Source: an uncultured Lachnospiraceae bacterium (lineage in GTDB: Bacteria; Bacillota_A; Clostridia; Lachnospirales; Lachnospiraceae). Taken from it: a stretch of DNA of 6,037 nt. Below, one piece after another: positions 1 through 3,950 of this stretch. A program made the translations under genes and the position numbers. The stretch spans positions 1 to 6,037 of the forward strand of contig CAJUOF010000306.1 in NCBI GenBank assembly GCA_910587905.1, in the 5' to 3' direction. Numbering within the stretch: the stretch's first letter is position 1; every line of letters starts with the position of its first letter. The notes below the pieces were generated by a model. That model did no database searches and was not told the DNA's origin. It worked only from the letters and a program-made list of their open reading frames with translations.

Positions 1-427
1 GATGAATCATCGTCCGGCACCTGAGATGTTTGGAAAGCGGGCGGTCATTATCACCCAGTGCCTTGGGGCGGGCGCAGGGGCCACGGCAAAGGATATCAAG
101 CACAGTCTTTCCTGGTGGGGAATTTCCCAGATCGCCGTATTTAAGGGGAGACTGATGGGAGCGATCGTCTGGGAAGAGCTTGAGGAAAAGAAGCGCCTGG
201 AACTTACAAAGAGGATGGAGCGGCTGTCAAAGAAGTTTTCTCACATCCATTACGAAAGACCTCCGAGGGTAAGGCTTGCGATAAGGGTTAAGTTTCTGTT
301 CTGCCGCATGCTGCAAAAATCGTTACATAAAAACGATCCGGAATATCCGGACGGAGCGTATTGGGCAAGGCAGGGATGGCTTGCAAACAACAGGCCGTGG
401 AAGAATCCGGTGTCTCTTGGCTTGTAG
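1..427 (+). CDS. NAD(P)H-dependent flavin oxidoreductase (flavodoxin-fold family), 3' part only
   Basis: This is the C-terminal 141 residues of a gene that begins left of the window; base 1 is the last base of a codon and the frame ends at TAG 425-427. The text resembles the C-terminal half of clostridial flavodoxin-fold NAD(P)H-dependent oxidoreductases (usually roughly 250 residues). An HRPAPEMFGKRAVIITQ strand comes first, then a glycine-rich loop (LGAGAGAT), then a DIKHSLSWWGI helix. The tail YWARQGWLANNRPWK is typical of this group as I recall it. Such proteins are cytosolic, bind FMN and reduce flavin, quinone or other small acceptors; the actual substrate cannot be told from this part. 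The N-terminal FMN phosphate loop lies outside the window. The ATG at base 2 is an internal methionine, not a start. Family assignment is from remembered similarity, not a search. Confidence 0.8.
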   Translation, partial: MNHRPAPEMFGKRAVIITQCLGAGAGATAKDIKHSLSWWGISQIAVFKGRLMGAIVWEELEEKKRLELTKRMERLSKKFSHIHYERPPRVRLAIRVKFLFCRMLQKSLHKNDPEYPDGAYWARQGWLANNRPWKNPVSLGL

Positions 428-450
428 ATGGGGAAGGTTTATGGTAATAT
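422..450 (+). promoter_or_regulatory. Weak candidate promoter for the 62-residue gene / MGMT pair
   Basis: TTGTAG (422-427), 17 nt, then TAATAT (445-450) with an extended TGG just upstream of the -10. The -35 matches only three of six consensus bases and overlaps the stop codon of the preceding gene. Transcription would start near 457. It is the best candidate in the 112-nt gap, but readthrough from the upstream oxidoreductase gene is equally possible. Confidence 0.3.
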
Positions 451-501
451 GGAAACAAGAGAATAGGGAAGGGAACGTAAGGAAAATATACGTCTGATAT
501 C

Positions 502-514
502 GGCAAGGCTTGCC
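502..514. repeat. Perfect 13-bp palindrome GGCAAGGCTTGCC
   Basis: Two 6-bp arms (GGCAAG / CTTGCC) around a central G lie in the leader of the 62-residue gene, about 10 nt before its ribosome binding site. No T-run follows, so it is not a terminator. It could be a protein-binding site or a small hairpin in the mRNA leader. It could also be chance. Confidence 0.4.
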
Positions 515-539
515 ACCAAGACAGAAAGGAGAATTTACT

Positions 540-728
540 ATGATACGGACAGCTACTTTGGATAAAAATCAAGTGCCCACAGAGGAGCAGATCAAGCAGA
601 TAAAAGAAGCGGCAAAGAGGGAGATTGTATTTGACGAGGATTCTCCGGAGCTTACGCCTGCGATGGAAAAGGCGTTTCGTCTGGCAGCGAAAAACCGCAA
701 TACGCAAAGAAAAATAAATATATCATGA
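540..728 (+). CDS. Small protein of unknown function, 62 residues, coupled to MGMT gene
   Basis: The start is ATG 540, because AAAGGAG at 525-531 lies 8 nt upstream; the in-frame ATG at 510 has no such site. The protein is charged and probably helical: an N-terminal MIRTATLDKNQVPTEEQ, a lysine/glutamate-rich helix, then FDEDSPELTPAMEKAFRLA at residues 35-53, and a basic tail. I see no signal peptide, membrane segment or cysteine. The acidic DEDSPELT patch loosely recalls small antitoxin-like proteins of the BrnA type, but no toxin gene is adjacent, so this is only a suggestion. Its TGA stop (726-728) overlaps the ATG of the alkyltransferase gene (725-727) as ATGA. That implies translational coupling and perhaps a shared job. 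The 13-nt stretch around its ribosome binding site (524-536) is identical to that of the flavodoxin gene (1158-1170). Confidence 0.75.
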   Translation: MIRTATLDKNQVPTEEQIKQIKEAAKREIVFDEDSPELTPAMEKAFRLAAKNRNTQRKINIS

Positions 729-1039
729 TAACGGGGCGAACATTAGACGATGACCTGATCTACGAAATTCTCTCCGTGGTGGAGGAAATTCCGGAGGGGT
801 GTGTTGCCACCTACGGACAGATTGCCCGCCTGATCGGCAGAGACAAGAATGCGAGGCTTGTGGGAAAGGTGCTTTCCATGGCCGAATATTATGGAGACTA
901 TCCCTGCCACAGGGTGGTGAACCATGCGGGACGGCTGGTCCCGGGATGGCAGGAGCAAAGATATCTGCTCCTTGAGGAGGGTGTTCCCTTTAAGGATGAT
1001 TTTCATGTGGATATCGGGCGCTGCCGATGGGAGTGTTAG
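725..1039 (+). CDS. MGMT-family (O6-alkylguanine-DNA alkyltransferase-like) protein, single domain
   Basis: This 104-residue protein corresponds to the C-terminal DNA-binding domain of methylated-DNA-[protein]-cysteine S-methyltransferases. Those enzymes repair O6-alkylguanine by moving the alkyl group irreversibly to their own cysteine. Visible landmarks are the VATYGQIARLIG helix (residues 27-38), the NARLVGKVL recognition-helix segment (42-50, with R44 in the place of the arginine finger), and PCHRVV (60-65) with the acceptor cysteine C61. PGWQEQRYLLLEEGV (73-87) closes the domain. The N-terminal domain of full-length Ada/Ogt/MGMT proteins is missing. Alkyltransferase-like (ATL) proteins have the same short form but usually replace the cysteine, often by tryptophan. 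Here it is kept, so transferase activity is possible but unproven. It starts in the ATGA overlap with the preceding gene and has no strong ribosome binding site of its own, which fits coupled translation. Confidence 0.88.
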   Translation: MITGRTLDDDLIYEILSVVEEIPEGCVATYGQIARLIGRDKNARLVGKVLSMAEYYGDYPCHRVVNHAGRLVPGWQEQRYLLLEEGVPFKDDFHVDIGRCRWEC

Positions 1040-1060
1040 GGAAACTCAAGATGTGATTTT

Positions 1061-1074
1061 ATATAGCAGACGGC
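1061..1074 (+). repeat. Direct repeat copy 1 (ATATAGCAGACGGC)
   Basis: This 14-nt sequence is repeated exactly at 1681-1694; identity extends to 18 of 19 positions (1061-1079 against 1681-1699). This copy lies about 25 nt upstream of the -35 box of the flavodoxin promoter. Part of it forms the left arm of the hairpin at 1070-1089. The two copies flank the flavodoxin gene. Confidence 0.6.
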
Positions 1075-1089
1075 AAATATTTTTGTCGT
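1070..1089 (+). other. Hairpin between MGMT gene and flavodoxin promoter
   Basis: ACGGCAAA (1070-1077) and TTTGTCGT (1082-1089) can pair over all 8 positions if one G-U pair is allowed, with loop TATT. It lies 30 nt after the MGMT stop codon. No clear U-run follows, so at best it is a weak terminator for the upstream operon. Because it sits directly before the flavodoxin -35 box, it may instead be a regulatory or A/T-rich upstream element. Confidence 0.4.
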
Positions 1090-1098
1090 TTACTATAG

Positions 1099-1127
1099 TT
1101 GACACAGTGTCAGAACAGTGCTATACT
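1099..1127 (+). promoter_or_regulatory. Strong SigA-type promoter of the flavodoxin gene
   Basis: TTGACA (1099-1104, perfect -35), 17-nt spacer, TATACT (1122-1127, five of six -10). Transcription would begin near 1134, giving a leader of about 40 nt before ATG 1174. The -35 box lies inside the first operator palindrome and the start site lies next to the second, so a bound repressor would block polymerase directly. Confidence 0.85.
1100..1112. promoter_or_regulatory. Operator copy 1, palindrome TGACACAGTGTCA
   Basis: A perfect 13-bp palindrome (TGACAC-A-GTGTCA) covers five bases of the -35 box and the beginning of the spacer. An identical copy lies 36 bp downstream, centre to centre. The length and symmetry suit a dimeric helix-turn-helix repressor. 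The TetR-family protein encoded at 1827-2453 is the natural candidate, which is an inference from proximity. Confidence 0.8.
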
Positions 1128-1135
1128 ACGAATGG

Positions 1136-1148
1136 TGACACAGTGTCA
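1136..1148. promoter_or_regulatory. Operator copy 2, palindrome TGACACAGTGTCA
   Basis: This is a second exact copy of the 13-bp palindrome, just downstream of the predicted transcription start. The exact repetition of 13 bases on both sides of the -10 box makes chance very unlikely. The flanking bases differ between copies (T/G outside copy 1, G/A outside copy 2), so the conserved unit is the palindrome itself. Confidence 0.8.
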
Positions 1149-1173
1149 AGATCAGGTGAAAGGAGAATTTCAT

Positions 1174-1647
1174 ATGAGCAAGAAGGTTTTGATCGCCTAT
1201 TTTTCTGCCAGCGGCGTGACGGCACGAGTAGCCAAGGAGGTGGCGGAGACGGTGGGAGCGGATCTGTACGAGATCTGTCCGGAGGTGCCTTACACGTCCG
1301 CAGACCTGGACTGGACGGACAAGAAGAGCCGCAGCACCGCAGAGATGAACGATCCGGGCTGTCGTCCGGCGATTGCGGCGCCTGTGGAGGATATGGACCG
1401 GTATGATACGGTTCTGGTGGGCTTCCCGGTTTGGTGGTATGTGGAGCCCCGGATCGTGGACACCTTCCTTGAAAGCTACGATTTTTCCGGCAAAACCCTG
1501 ATTCCCTTTGCCACATCCGGCGGCAGCGGGATCGGAAAAGCGGAGAAGAGTCTTAGGGCTCACTGCCCTGGGGCCTCCTGGGAAAAAGGACAGCTTTTGA
1601 ACGGGCGAGGTGCGGCGGACTGGGCAAAACATATTTTGCAGGGGTAA
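1174..1647 (+). CDS. Flavodoxin (short-chain, FMN-binding electron carrier)
   Basis: The 157-residue cytosolic protein has a flavodoxin fold. An N-terminal strand VLIAYFSASGVT (5-16) holds the FMN phosphate-binding loop (S11-T16). VLVGFPVWWYVEPRIVDTFLE (80-100) carries the W87-W88 pair in the position where aromatic residues stack on the isoalloxazine ring. A third FMN loop TSGGSGIG (114-121) follows. Such flavodoxins shuttle electrons in anaerobes or act as small flavin oxidoreductases; partners are not identifiable here. Start ATG 1174 is chosen because AAAGGAG (1159-1165) precedes it by 8 nt. The longer frame back to 1099 would begin inside the promoter and has no ribosome binding site. 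The strong promoter with two operators implies tight repression and induction by a ligand or stress signal. It probably works with the tetR gene that follows after 179 nt. Confidence 0.92.
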   Translation: MSKKVLIAYFSASGVTARVAKEVAETVGADLYEICPEVPYTSADLDWTDKKSRSTAEMNDPGCRPAIAAPVEDMDRYDTVLVGFPVWWYVEPRIVDTFLESYDFSGKTLIPFATSGGSGIGKAEKSLRAHCPGASWEKGQLLNGRGAADWAKHILQG

Positions 1648-1680
1648 CTTTTGCAGCCAAAGCTTACAGCCGGGCAGGAG

Positions 1681-1694
1681 ATATAGCAGACGGC
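1681..1694 (+). repeat. Direct repeat copy 2 (ATATAGCAGACGGC)
   Basis: This is the exact copy of 1061-1074, here 34 nt after the flavodoxin stop and about 130 nt before the tetR start. Its AGCAGACG part also forms the left arm of an inverted repeat with CGTCTGCT at 1720-1727. A regulatory site shared by flavodoxin and tetR, or a duplication scar around the flavodoxin gene, would both explain it. Confidence 0.6.
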
Positions 1695-1727
1695 CAATAA
1701 ATCTGCAAAATCTGCCTATCGTCTGCT
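1685..1727. repeat. Inverted repeat AGCAGACG / CGTCTGCT with internal TCTGC repeats
   Basis: The perfect 8-bp arms are 1685-1692 and 1720-1727, separated by 27 nt. The interior has AAATCTGC twice in tandem (1699-1706 and 1708-1715). TCTGC therefore appears three times directly and once inverted within 43 nt. No T-run follows, so it is not a standard terminator. A binding-site cluster or a structured leader of the tetR message are the options. Confidence 0.45.
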
Positions 1728-1752
1728 TCAAATGGCTGTTCCCTGACGAAGA

Positions 1753-1769
1753 TAGAATCCAATATTCTA
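1753..1769. repeat. Inverted repeat TAGAAT-N5-ATTCTA upstream of tetR
   Basis: Perfect 6-bp arms around a CCAAT spacer lie 57 nt before the tetR start codon. The sequence differs from the TGACAC palindrome, so it would not be the same operator. TAGAAT is also a plausible -10 box, but no matching -35 box sits 16-18 nt upstream. I saw no other clear promoter in the 179-nt gap 1648-1826, and no strong terminator, so tetR may be read from the flavodoxin promoter. Confidence 0.35.
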
Positions 1770-1812
1770 ACCGCACAGGTGGAAATATTTTTGCTACAGA
1801 AATTTGCTCAGC

Positions 1813-1820
1813 AAGAGGGG
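1813..1820 (+). promoter_or_regulatory. Ribosome binding site that sets the tetR start
   Basis: AAGAGGGG lies 6 nt before ATG 1827. The upstream in-frame ATG at 1779 has no such sequence and would add 16 residues before the usual TetR N-terminus. Confidence 0.75.
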
Positions 1821-1826
1821 ACAGAT

Positions 1827-2453
1827 ATGCCAAAGGGTTCGGAAGAATTGATTCGTGCAAGAAAAGAAGAGATTATAAACGTATGCGCCTCTCTTTATGA
1901 GACGATGGGGTTCAAGGATATTACGATCCGGGACATTGGGGCGAAAACCTCTTTTACCCGCACCTCCATCTATAATTATTTTCAGACGAAGGAGGAGATT
2001 TTTCTTGCCCTGCTCGGACGGGAGCATGATCGGTGGACTGCGGATTTAAGGGCGGTCCTTCAAAACAATGATACCCTGTCCGGTGCCGGATTTGCGAGGG
2101 AGCTCGCCCGCACTCTGGAAAAGAGAGGCTGTATGTTGAAGCTGATCTCCATGAACCTCTATGATATGGAGGGGAACAGCCGCCTGGAAAACCTTGTGGC
2201 ATTTAAAGTGGCCTATGCGGACGCCAGGCGGGCCGTCGCCGCCTGCCTGGAAAAGTTTTTCCCTCACATGACGGATGGAGATATCCAGGGCTTTCTATAT
2301 GCCTTGTTCCCCTTCCTTTTTGGCGTGTATCCCTACACGGCGCACACGGAAAAACAGTTGGAGGCGATGAAGCTTGCCCGTGTGGATAATGTCGATTACT
2401 CCATTTTTGAGATCACGGAGGCCTTTGTTTCCAACCTGTTAGCGGGCATGTAG
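1827..2453 (+). CDS. TetR/AcrR-family transcriptional regulator
   Basis: The 208-residue protein is of usual TetR length. The N-terminal DNA-binding domain spans about residues 8-60: helix 1 RKEEIINVCASLYETMGF, the turn DITIRDIGAKT (31-41), and recognition helix FTRTSIYNYF (43-52). The classic K55-E56-E57-I58 segment follows. The remainder is a helical ligand-binding and dimerisation domain with no recognisable ligand signature; it contains an aromatic, hydrophobic stretch FLYALFPFLFGVYPY (156-170). Family knowledge says such proteins are dimeric repressors released from DNA by a small hydrophobic ligand. The likely target is the pair of TGACACAGTGTCA palindromes at the flavodoxin promoter (1100-1148). 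If tetR is cotranscribed from there, it would also control itself. Its 3' end converges on the methyltransferase gene, with only 53 nt between stop codons. Confidence 0.93.
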   Translation: MPKGSEELIRARKEEIINVCASLYETMGFKDITIRDIGAKTSFTRTSIYNYFQTKEEIFLALLGREHDRWTADLRAVLQNNDTLSGAGFARELARTLEKRGCMLKLISMNLYDMEGNSRLENLVAFKVAYADARRAVAACLEKFFPHMTDGDIQGFLYALFPFLFGVYPYTAHTEKQLEAMKLARVDNVDYSIFEITEAFVSNLLAGM

Positions 2454-2506
2454 ATGCTCTTTCTACTCTGCCGTTGGCAATGTTAGGAGTGGAAGGGGCC
2501 CTCGTC

Positions 2507-3355
2507 CTATTTCTGTTTGACCAGCATGGCGCTCCCGTGGAGGTCGGCCAGGGGGATCGCCATCAGCCCTTCTTCCAGGCAGAACTGCCGCACGGCCTTC
2601 CCGGCTCCCGGAAACTGGGAGCTGTTGTAGTCGTGGACCAGGATCACGCCGCCGGGGACCAGCTTCGGCCAGAAGGCGTAAAGGCCCGAGAGGGTCGGTT
2701 CGTAGAGATCCGGGTCCAGGCTCACGAAGGCCAGGGGCGGCAGGTTCTCCGGGAGGGTTTCCGGGAAATGTCCCTTGCAGAAAACGGCCCGCTCCGGGTG
2801 GGGCAGGCGGCTTCGGACCAGTTCCTCGCTGGTGTCGCCAAAGTCCCCGGCCGAAGCCCTTGTGCAGACGTCAAGCTGTCGTTCCGTTTCCACGTCGGCG
2901 CTGGAAAAGCCGCTGAAAGTGTCGAAGAGATAGAGGGGCCGGTCCGGAAAGAGCTGGTTCAGCTCCGCCGCCAGGGCGCCCTGGTAGACGCCAAGCTCGG
3001 CGACGGCTCCGGGAAGCTTGGCGGCGTTTATCTCTGCGGCCAGAAGCCGTACCTGGGCGAGTCTGAGGTCCATCAGATCCCGGAAGGGATTTAAGGTGCG
3101 GATCTCCCCGCCGTATCCGAGCTCCCGGAGCTGGCCCTCGATCCCCCGGGCCGCCTCCCGGTTTAAGACGGTGATCCACACCAGATCCGGGCCCATGGCC
3201 GGAATCTGTTCCGGGGAGATGACGGGAACCTGTCCCAGGACCGTTCCCTGTTTTTTGGGATTATTGTCGGCAAAGGCCAGAAGCTCCCCCGCCGCCGGGA
3301 GCCAGCGGGCGGCCATCTGTCCCCCCTGTCCGCTTCCAAATAAGATGATCTTCAT
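2507..3355 (-). CDS. TylF/MycF-type SAM-dependent O-methyltransferase with N-terminal Rossmann-like domain
   Basis: The 282-residue protein has two parts. Residues 1-90 are a Rossmann-like nucleotide-binding module: IILFGSGQGGQMA (3-15), AFADNNPKKQG (27-37), then VPVISPEQI. This type is found attached to glycan- or metabolite-modifying enzymes. Residues about 95-282 match the TylF/MycF macrocin-O-methyltransferase family. The SAM-binding strand and loop are AELGVYQG (119-126), followed by LYLFDTFSGF (141-150). SLDPDLYEPT (212-221) and HDYNSSQFPGAGKAV (241-255) carry the likely metal-binding aspartates D214 and D242. The family methylates sugar hydroxyls using SAM and a divalent metal; the acceptor here is unknown. 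Start ATG 3355 has an AGAGGA site about 6 nt upstream. The gene appears to stand alone with its own promoter and is richer in G+C than the genes to its left. A glycan- or natural-product-related role is an inference, as no such genes are nearby. Confidence 0.9.
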   Translation of the reverse strand: MKIILFGSGQGGQMAARWLPAAGELLAFADNNPKKQGTVLGQVPVISPEQIPAMGPDLVWITVLNREAARGIEGQLRELGYGGEIRTLNPFRDLMDLRLAQVRLLAAEINAAKLPGAVAELGVYQGALAAELNQLFPDRPLYLFDTFSGFSSADVETERQLDVCTRASAGDFGDTSEELVRSRLPHPERAVFCKGHFPETLPENLPPLAFVSLDPDLYEPTLSGLYAFWPKLVPGGVILVHDYNSSQFPGAGKAVRQFCLEEGLMAIPLADLHGSAMLVKQK

Positions 3356-3383
3356 GCGTATTCCTCTCTATGATTCAAAGCGC

Positions 3384-3412
3384 TATATCCCAAAACTGTG
3401 CAATATTGACAA
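3384..3412 (-). promoter_or_regulatory. Promoter of the methyltransferase gene
   Basis: On the minus strand, TTGTCA (3412-3407, five of six) is followed by a 17-nt spacer and GATATA (3389-3384). An A/T-tract region immediately upstream (about 3413-3435) looks like an UP element. The start would fall near 3377, giving a short leader before ATG 3355. Confidence 0.6.
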
Positions 3413-3413
3413 A

Positions 3414-3440
3414 ATTTTTTCAAATATTTTTTGAAAAAAT
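3414..3440. repeat. AT-rich perfect inverted repeat between two divergent promoters
   Basis: ATTTTTTCAA (3414-3423) and TTGAAAAAAT (3431-3440) are perfect 10-bp arms around a 7-nt spacer. The repeat touches the -35 box of the leftward methyltransferase promoter and lies 22 nt from the -35 box of the rightward promoter. It could be an operator, a pair of UP elements, or a weak AT-only terminator for the small minus-strand gene. There is no G/C core, so terminator is the least likely. Confidence 0.5.
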
Positions 3441-3461
3441 ATCGGAATTTCAAAAAATTTA

Positions 3462-3490
3462 TTGACGAAATCGGCAGAATGAACTATACT
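3462..3490 (+). promoter_or_regulatory. Strong rightward promoter, antisense to the small gene and directed at the oxidoreductase
   Basis: TTGACG (3462-3467, five of six), exact 17-nt spacer, TATACT (3485-3490, five of six), with A/T tracts just upstream. The start would be near 3497. No convincing plus-strand gene begins until ATG 3951, so the transcript would either be an antisense RNA against the gene at 3513-3767 or a leader of about 450 nt for the aldehyde oxidoreductase. I found no better promoter nearer that gene. Confidence 0.6.
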
Positions 3491-3512
3491 GAACCCATAG
3501 ACTGCAGTATGT

Positions 3513-3767
3513 TTATGGATTTTTACTGTGGGAACCGCAGGGGTCTTCGTTGGGTCCCTTTCCCATAAGGCCTTTCAGCCTGTCCATGCCGATGTCCGAG
3601 AGAAAGACCAGCTCGCTTGGATTCCCGTTTAGATCCTCCCCCCGAAGGCGGAGGAGATTGGCGGTTTCATAAAAGTCGATGGGGAGTTCTCGGCGGAACG
3701 TTTCACCGGTTTTTTCGTCGGTCACCTCGACGGTGACCATGCTGGCGTGGATCTCACGTAATTCCAT
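3513..3767 (-). CDS. Hypothetical protein, 84 residues
   Basis: The start is the ATG at 3767, because GGAGGT (3780-3775 on the minus strand) precedes it by 7 nt. The ATG at 3782 would add five residues and has its own site nowhere near. I do not recognise the family. The N-terminal half (MELREIHASMVTVEVTDEKTGETFRRELPIDFYET) looks like beta strands with alternating hydrophobic residues. The middle (ANLLRLRGEDLNGNPSELVFLSD) and the region to about residue 69 look mixed or helical. The tail GPNEDPCGSHSKNP is polar, with one cysteine and one histidine. No signal peptide or membrane segment is visible. It has a clear promoter and ribosome binding site, so it is likely expressed. It is read head-to-head with the oxidoreductase gene and is overlapped by a rightward promoter. 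Confidence 0.75.
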   Translation of the reverse strand: MELREIHASMVTVEVTDEKTGETFRRELPIDFYETANLLRLRGEDLNGNPSELVFLSDIGMDRLKGLMGKGPNEDPCGSHSKNP

Positions 3768-3774
3768 AAGAAAT

Positions 3775-3780
3775 ACCTCC
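3775..3780 (-). promoter_or_regulatory. Ribosome binding site that sets the start of the 84-residue gene
   Basis: GGAGGT on the minus strand, 7 nt before ATG 3767. It decides against the in-frame ATG at 3782, which overlaps this site. Confidence 0.8.
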
Positions 3781-3797
3781 ATGATCTTGATAGATCT

Positions 3798-3827
3798 ATT
3801 CTAGCATTGCGGGGACAGAAAGGGCAA
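3798..3827 (-). promoter_or_regulatory. Promoter of the 84-residue gene
   Basis: On the minus strand, TTGCCC (3827-3822) is followed by an 18-nt spacer and TAGAAT (3803-3798). The -10 has an extended TGC just before it. The -35 is only a partial match, but the extended -10 strengthens it. Transcription would start near 3791, about 24 nt before ATG 3767. Confidence 0.6.
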
Positions 3828-3837
3828 GGGTTTTCGT

Positions 3838-3871
3838 ATCGTCAATGGCAAAGTAATCTGCCCTTGACGAT
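3838..3871. promoter_or_regulatory. 34-nt near-perfect dyad upstream of the aldehyde oxidoreductase gene
   Basis: ATCGTCAA (3838-3845) pairs with TTGACGAT (3864-3871). After one T/C mismatch, GGCA (3847-3850) pairs with TGCC (3859-3862), enclosing an 8-nt loop. That is 12 of 13 pairs. No U-run follows on either strand, so it is not an ordinary terminator. It lies about 80 nt before the oxidoreductase start and just upstream of the divergent small-gene promoter. An operator serving both genes or an RNA element in the oxidoreductase leader would fit. Confidence 0.6.
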
Positions 3872-3950
3872 CGATCCTCCGGGGGATGTGGATGCATATT
3901 GCCGTTGCGGGAACCAGGGGAATTTTGTTTTTGTAGAAGGAGGGTATCGA

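Noticed and set aside
924..1406. Plus-strand open frame spanning the end of the MGMT gene, the promoter and the start of the flavodoxin gene
   Set aside because: It crosses a strong promoter and two real genes in another frame, and its composition is low in complexity.
2454..2506. Possible bidirectional terminator between tetR and the methyltransferase gene (TAGGA 2484-2488 / TCCTA 2505-2509 with an internal GGGCCC)
   Set aside because: The arms are only 5 bp, the interior pairs poorly, it overlaps the methyltransferase stop codon, and the T-run is interrupted.
2474..3094. Plus-strand open frame opposite the methyltransferase gene
   Set aside because: The minus-strand frame has clear TylF-family motifs; the plus frame is its shadow and has no ribosome binding site.
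3509..3568. Short plus-strand peptide frame of 19 codons just after the rightward promoter
   Set aside because: It has no ribosome binding site and lies opposite the 3' end of a better-supported gene; too short to support.
3838..3871. ModE (molybdate regulator) binding site
   Set aside because: Only the outer ATCG/CGAT ends recall the E. coli ModE site as I remember it; the interior does not match.
3864..3900. TTGACG ... CATATT as a nearby promoter for the oxidoreductase gene
   Set aside because: The spacing is about 25 nt, too long for a SigA promoter, and the TTGACG is part of the dyad arm.
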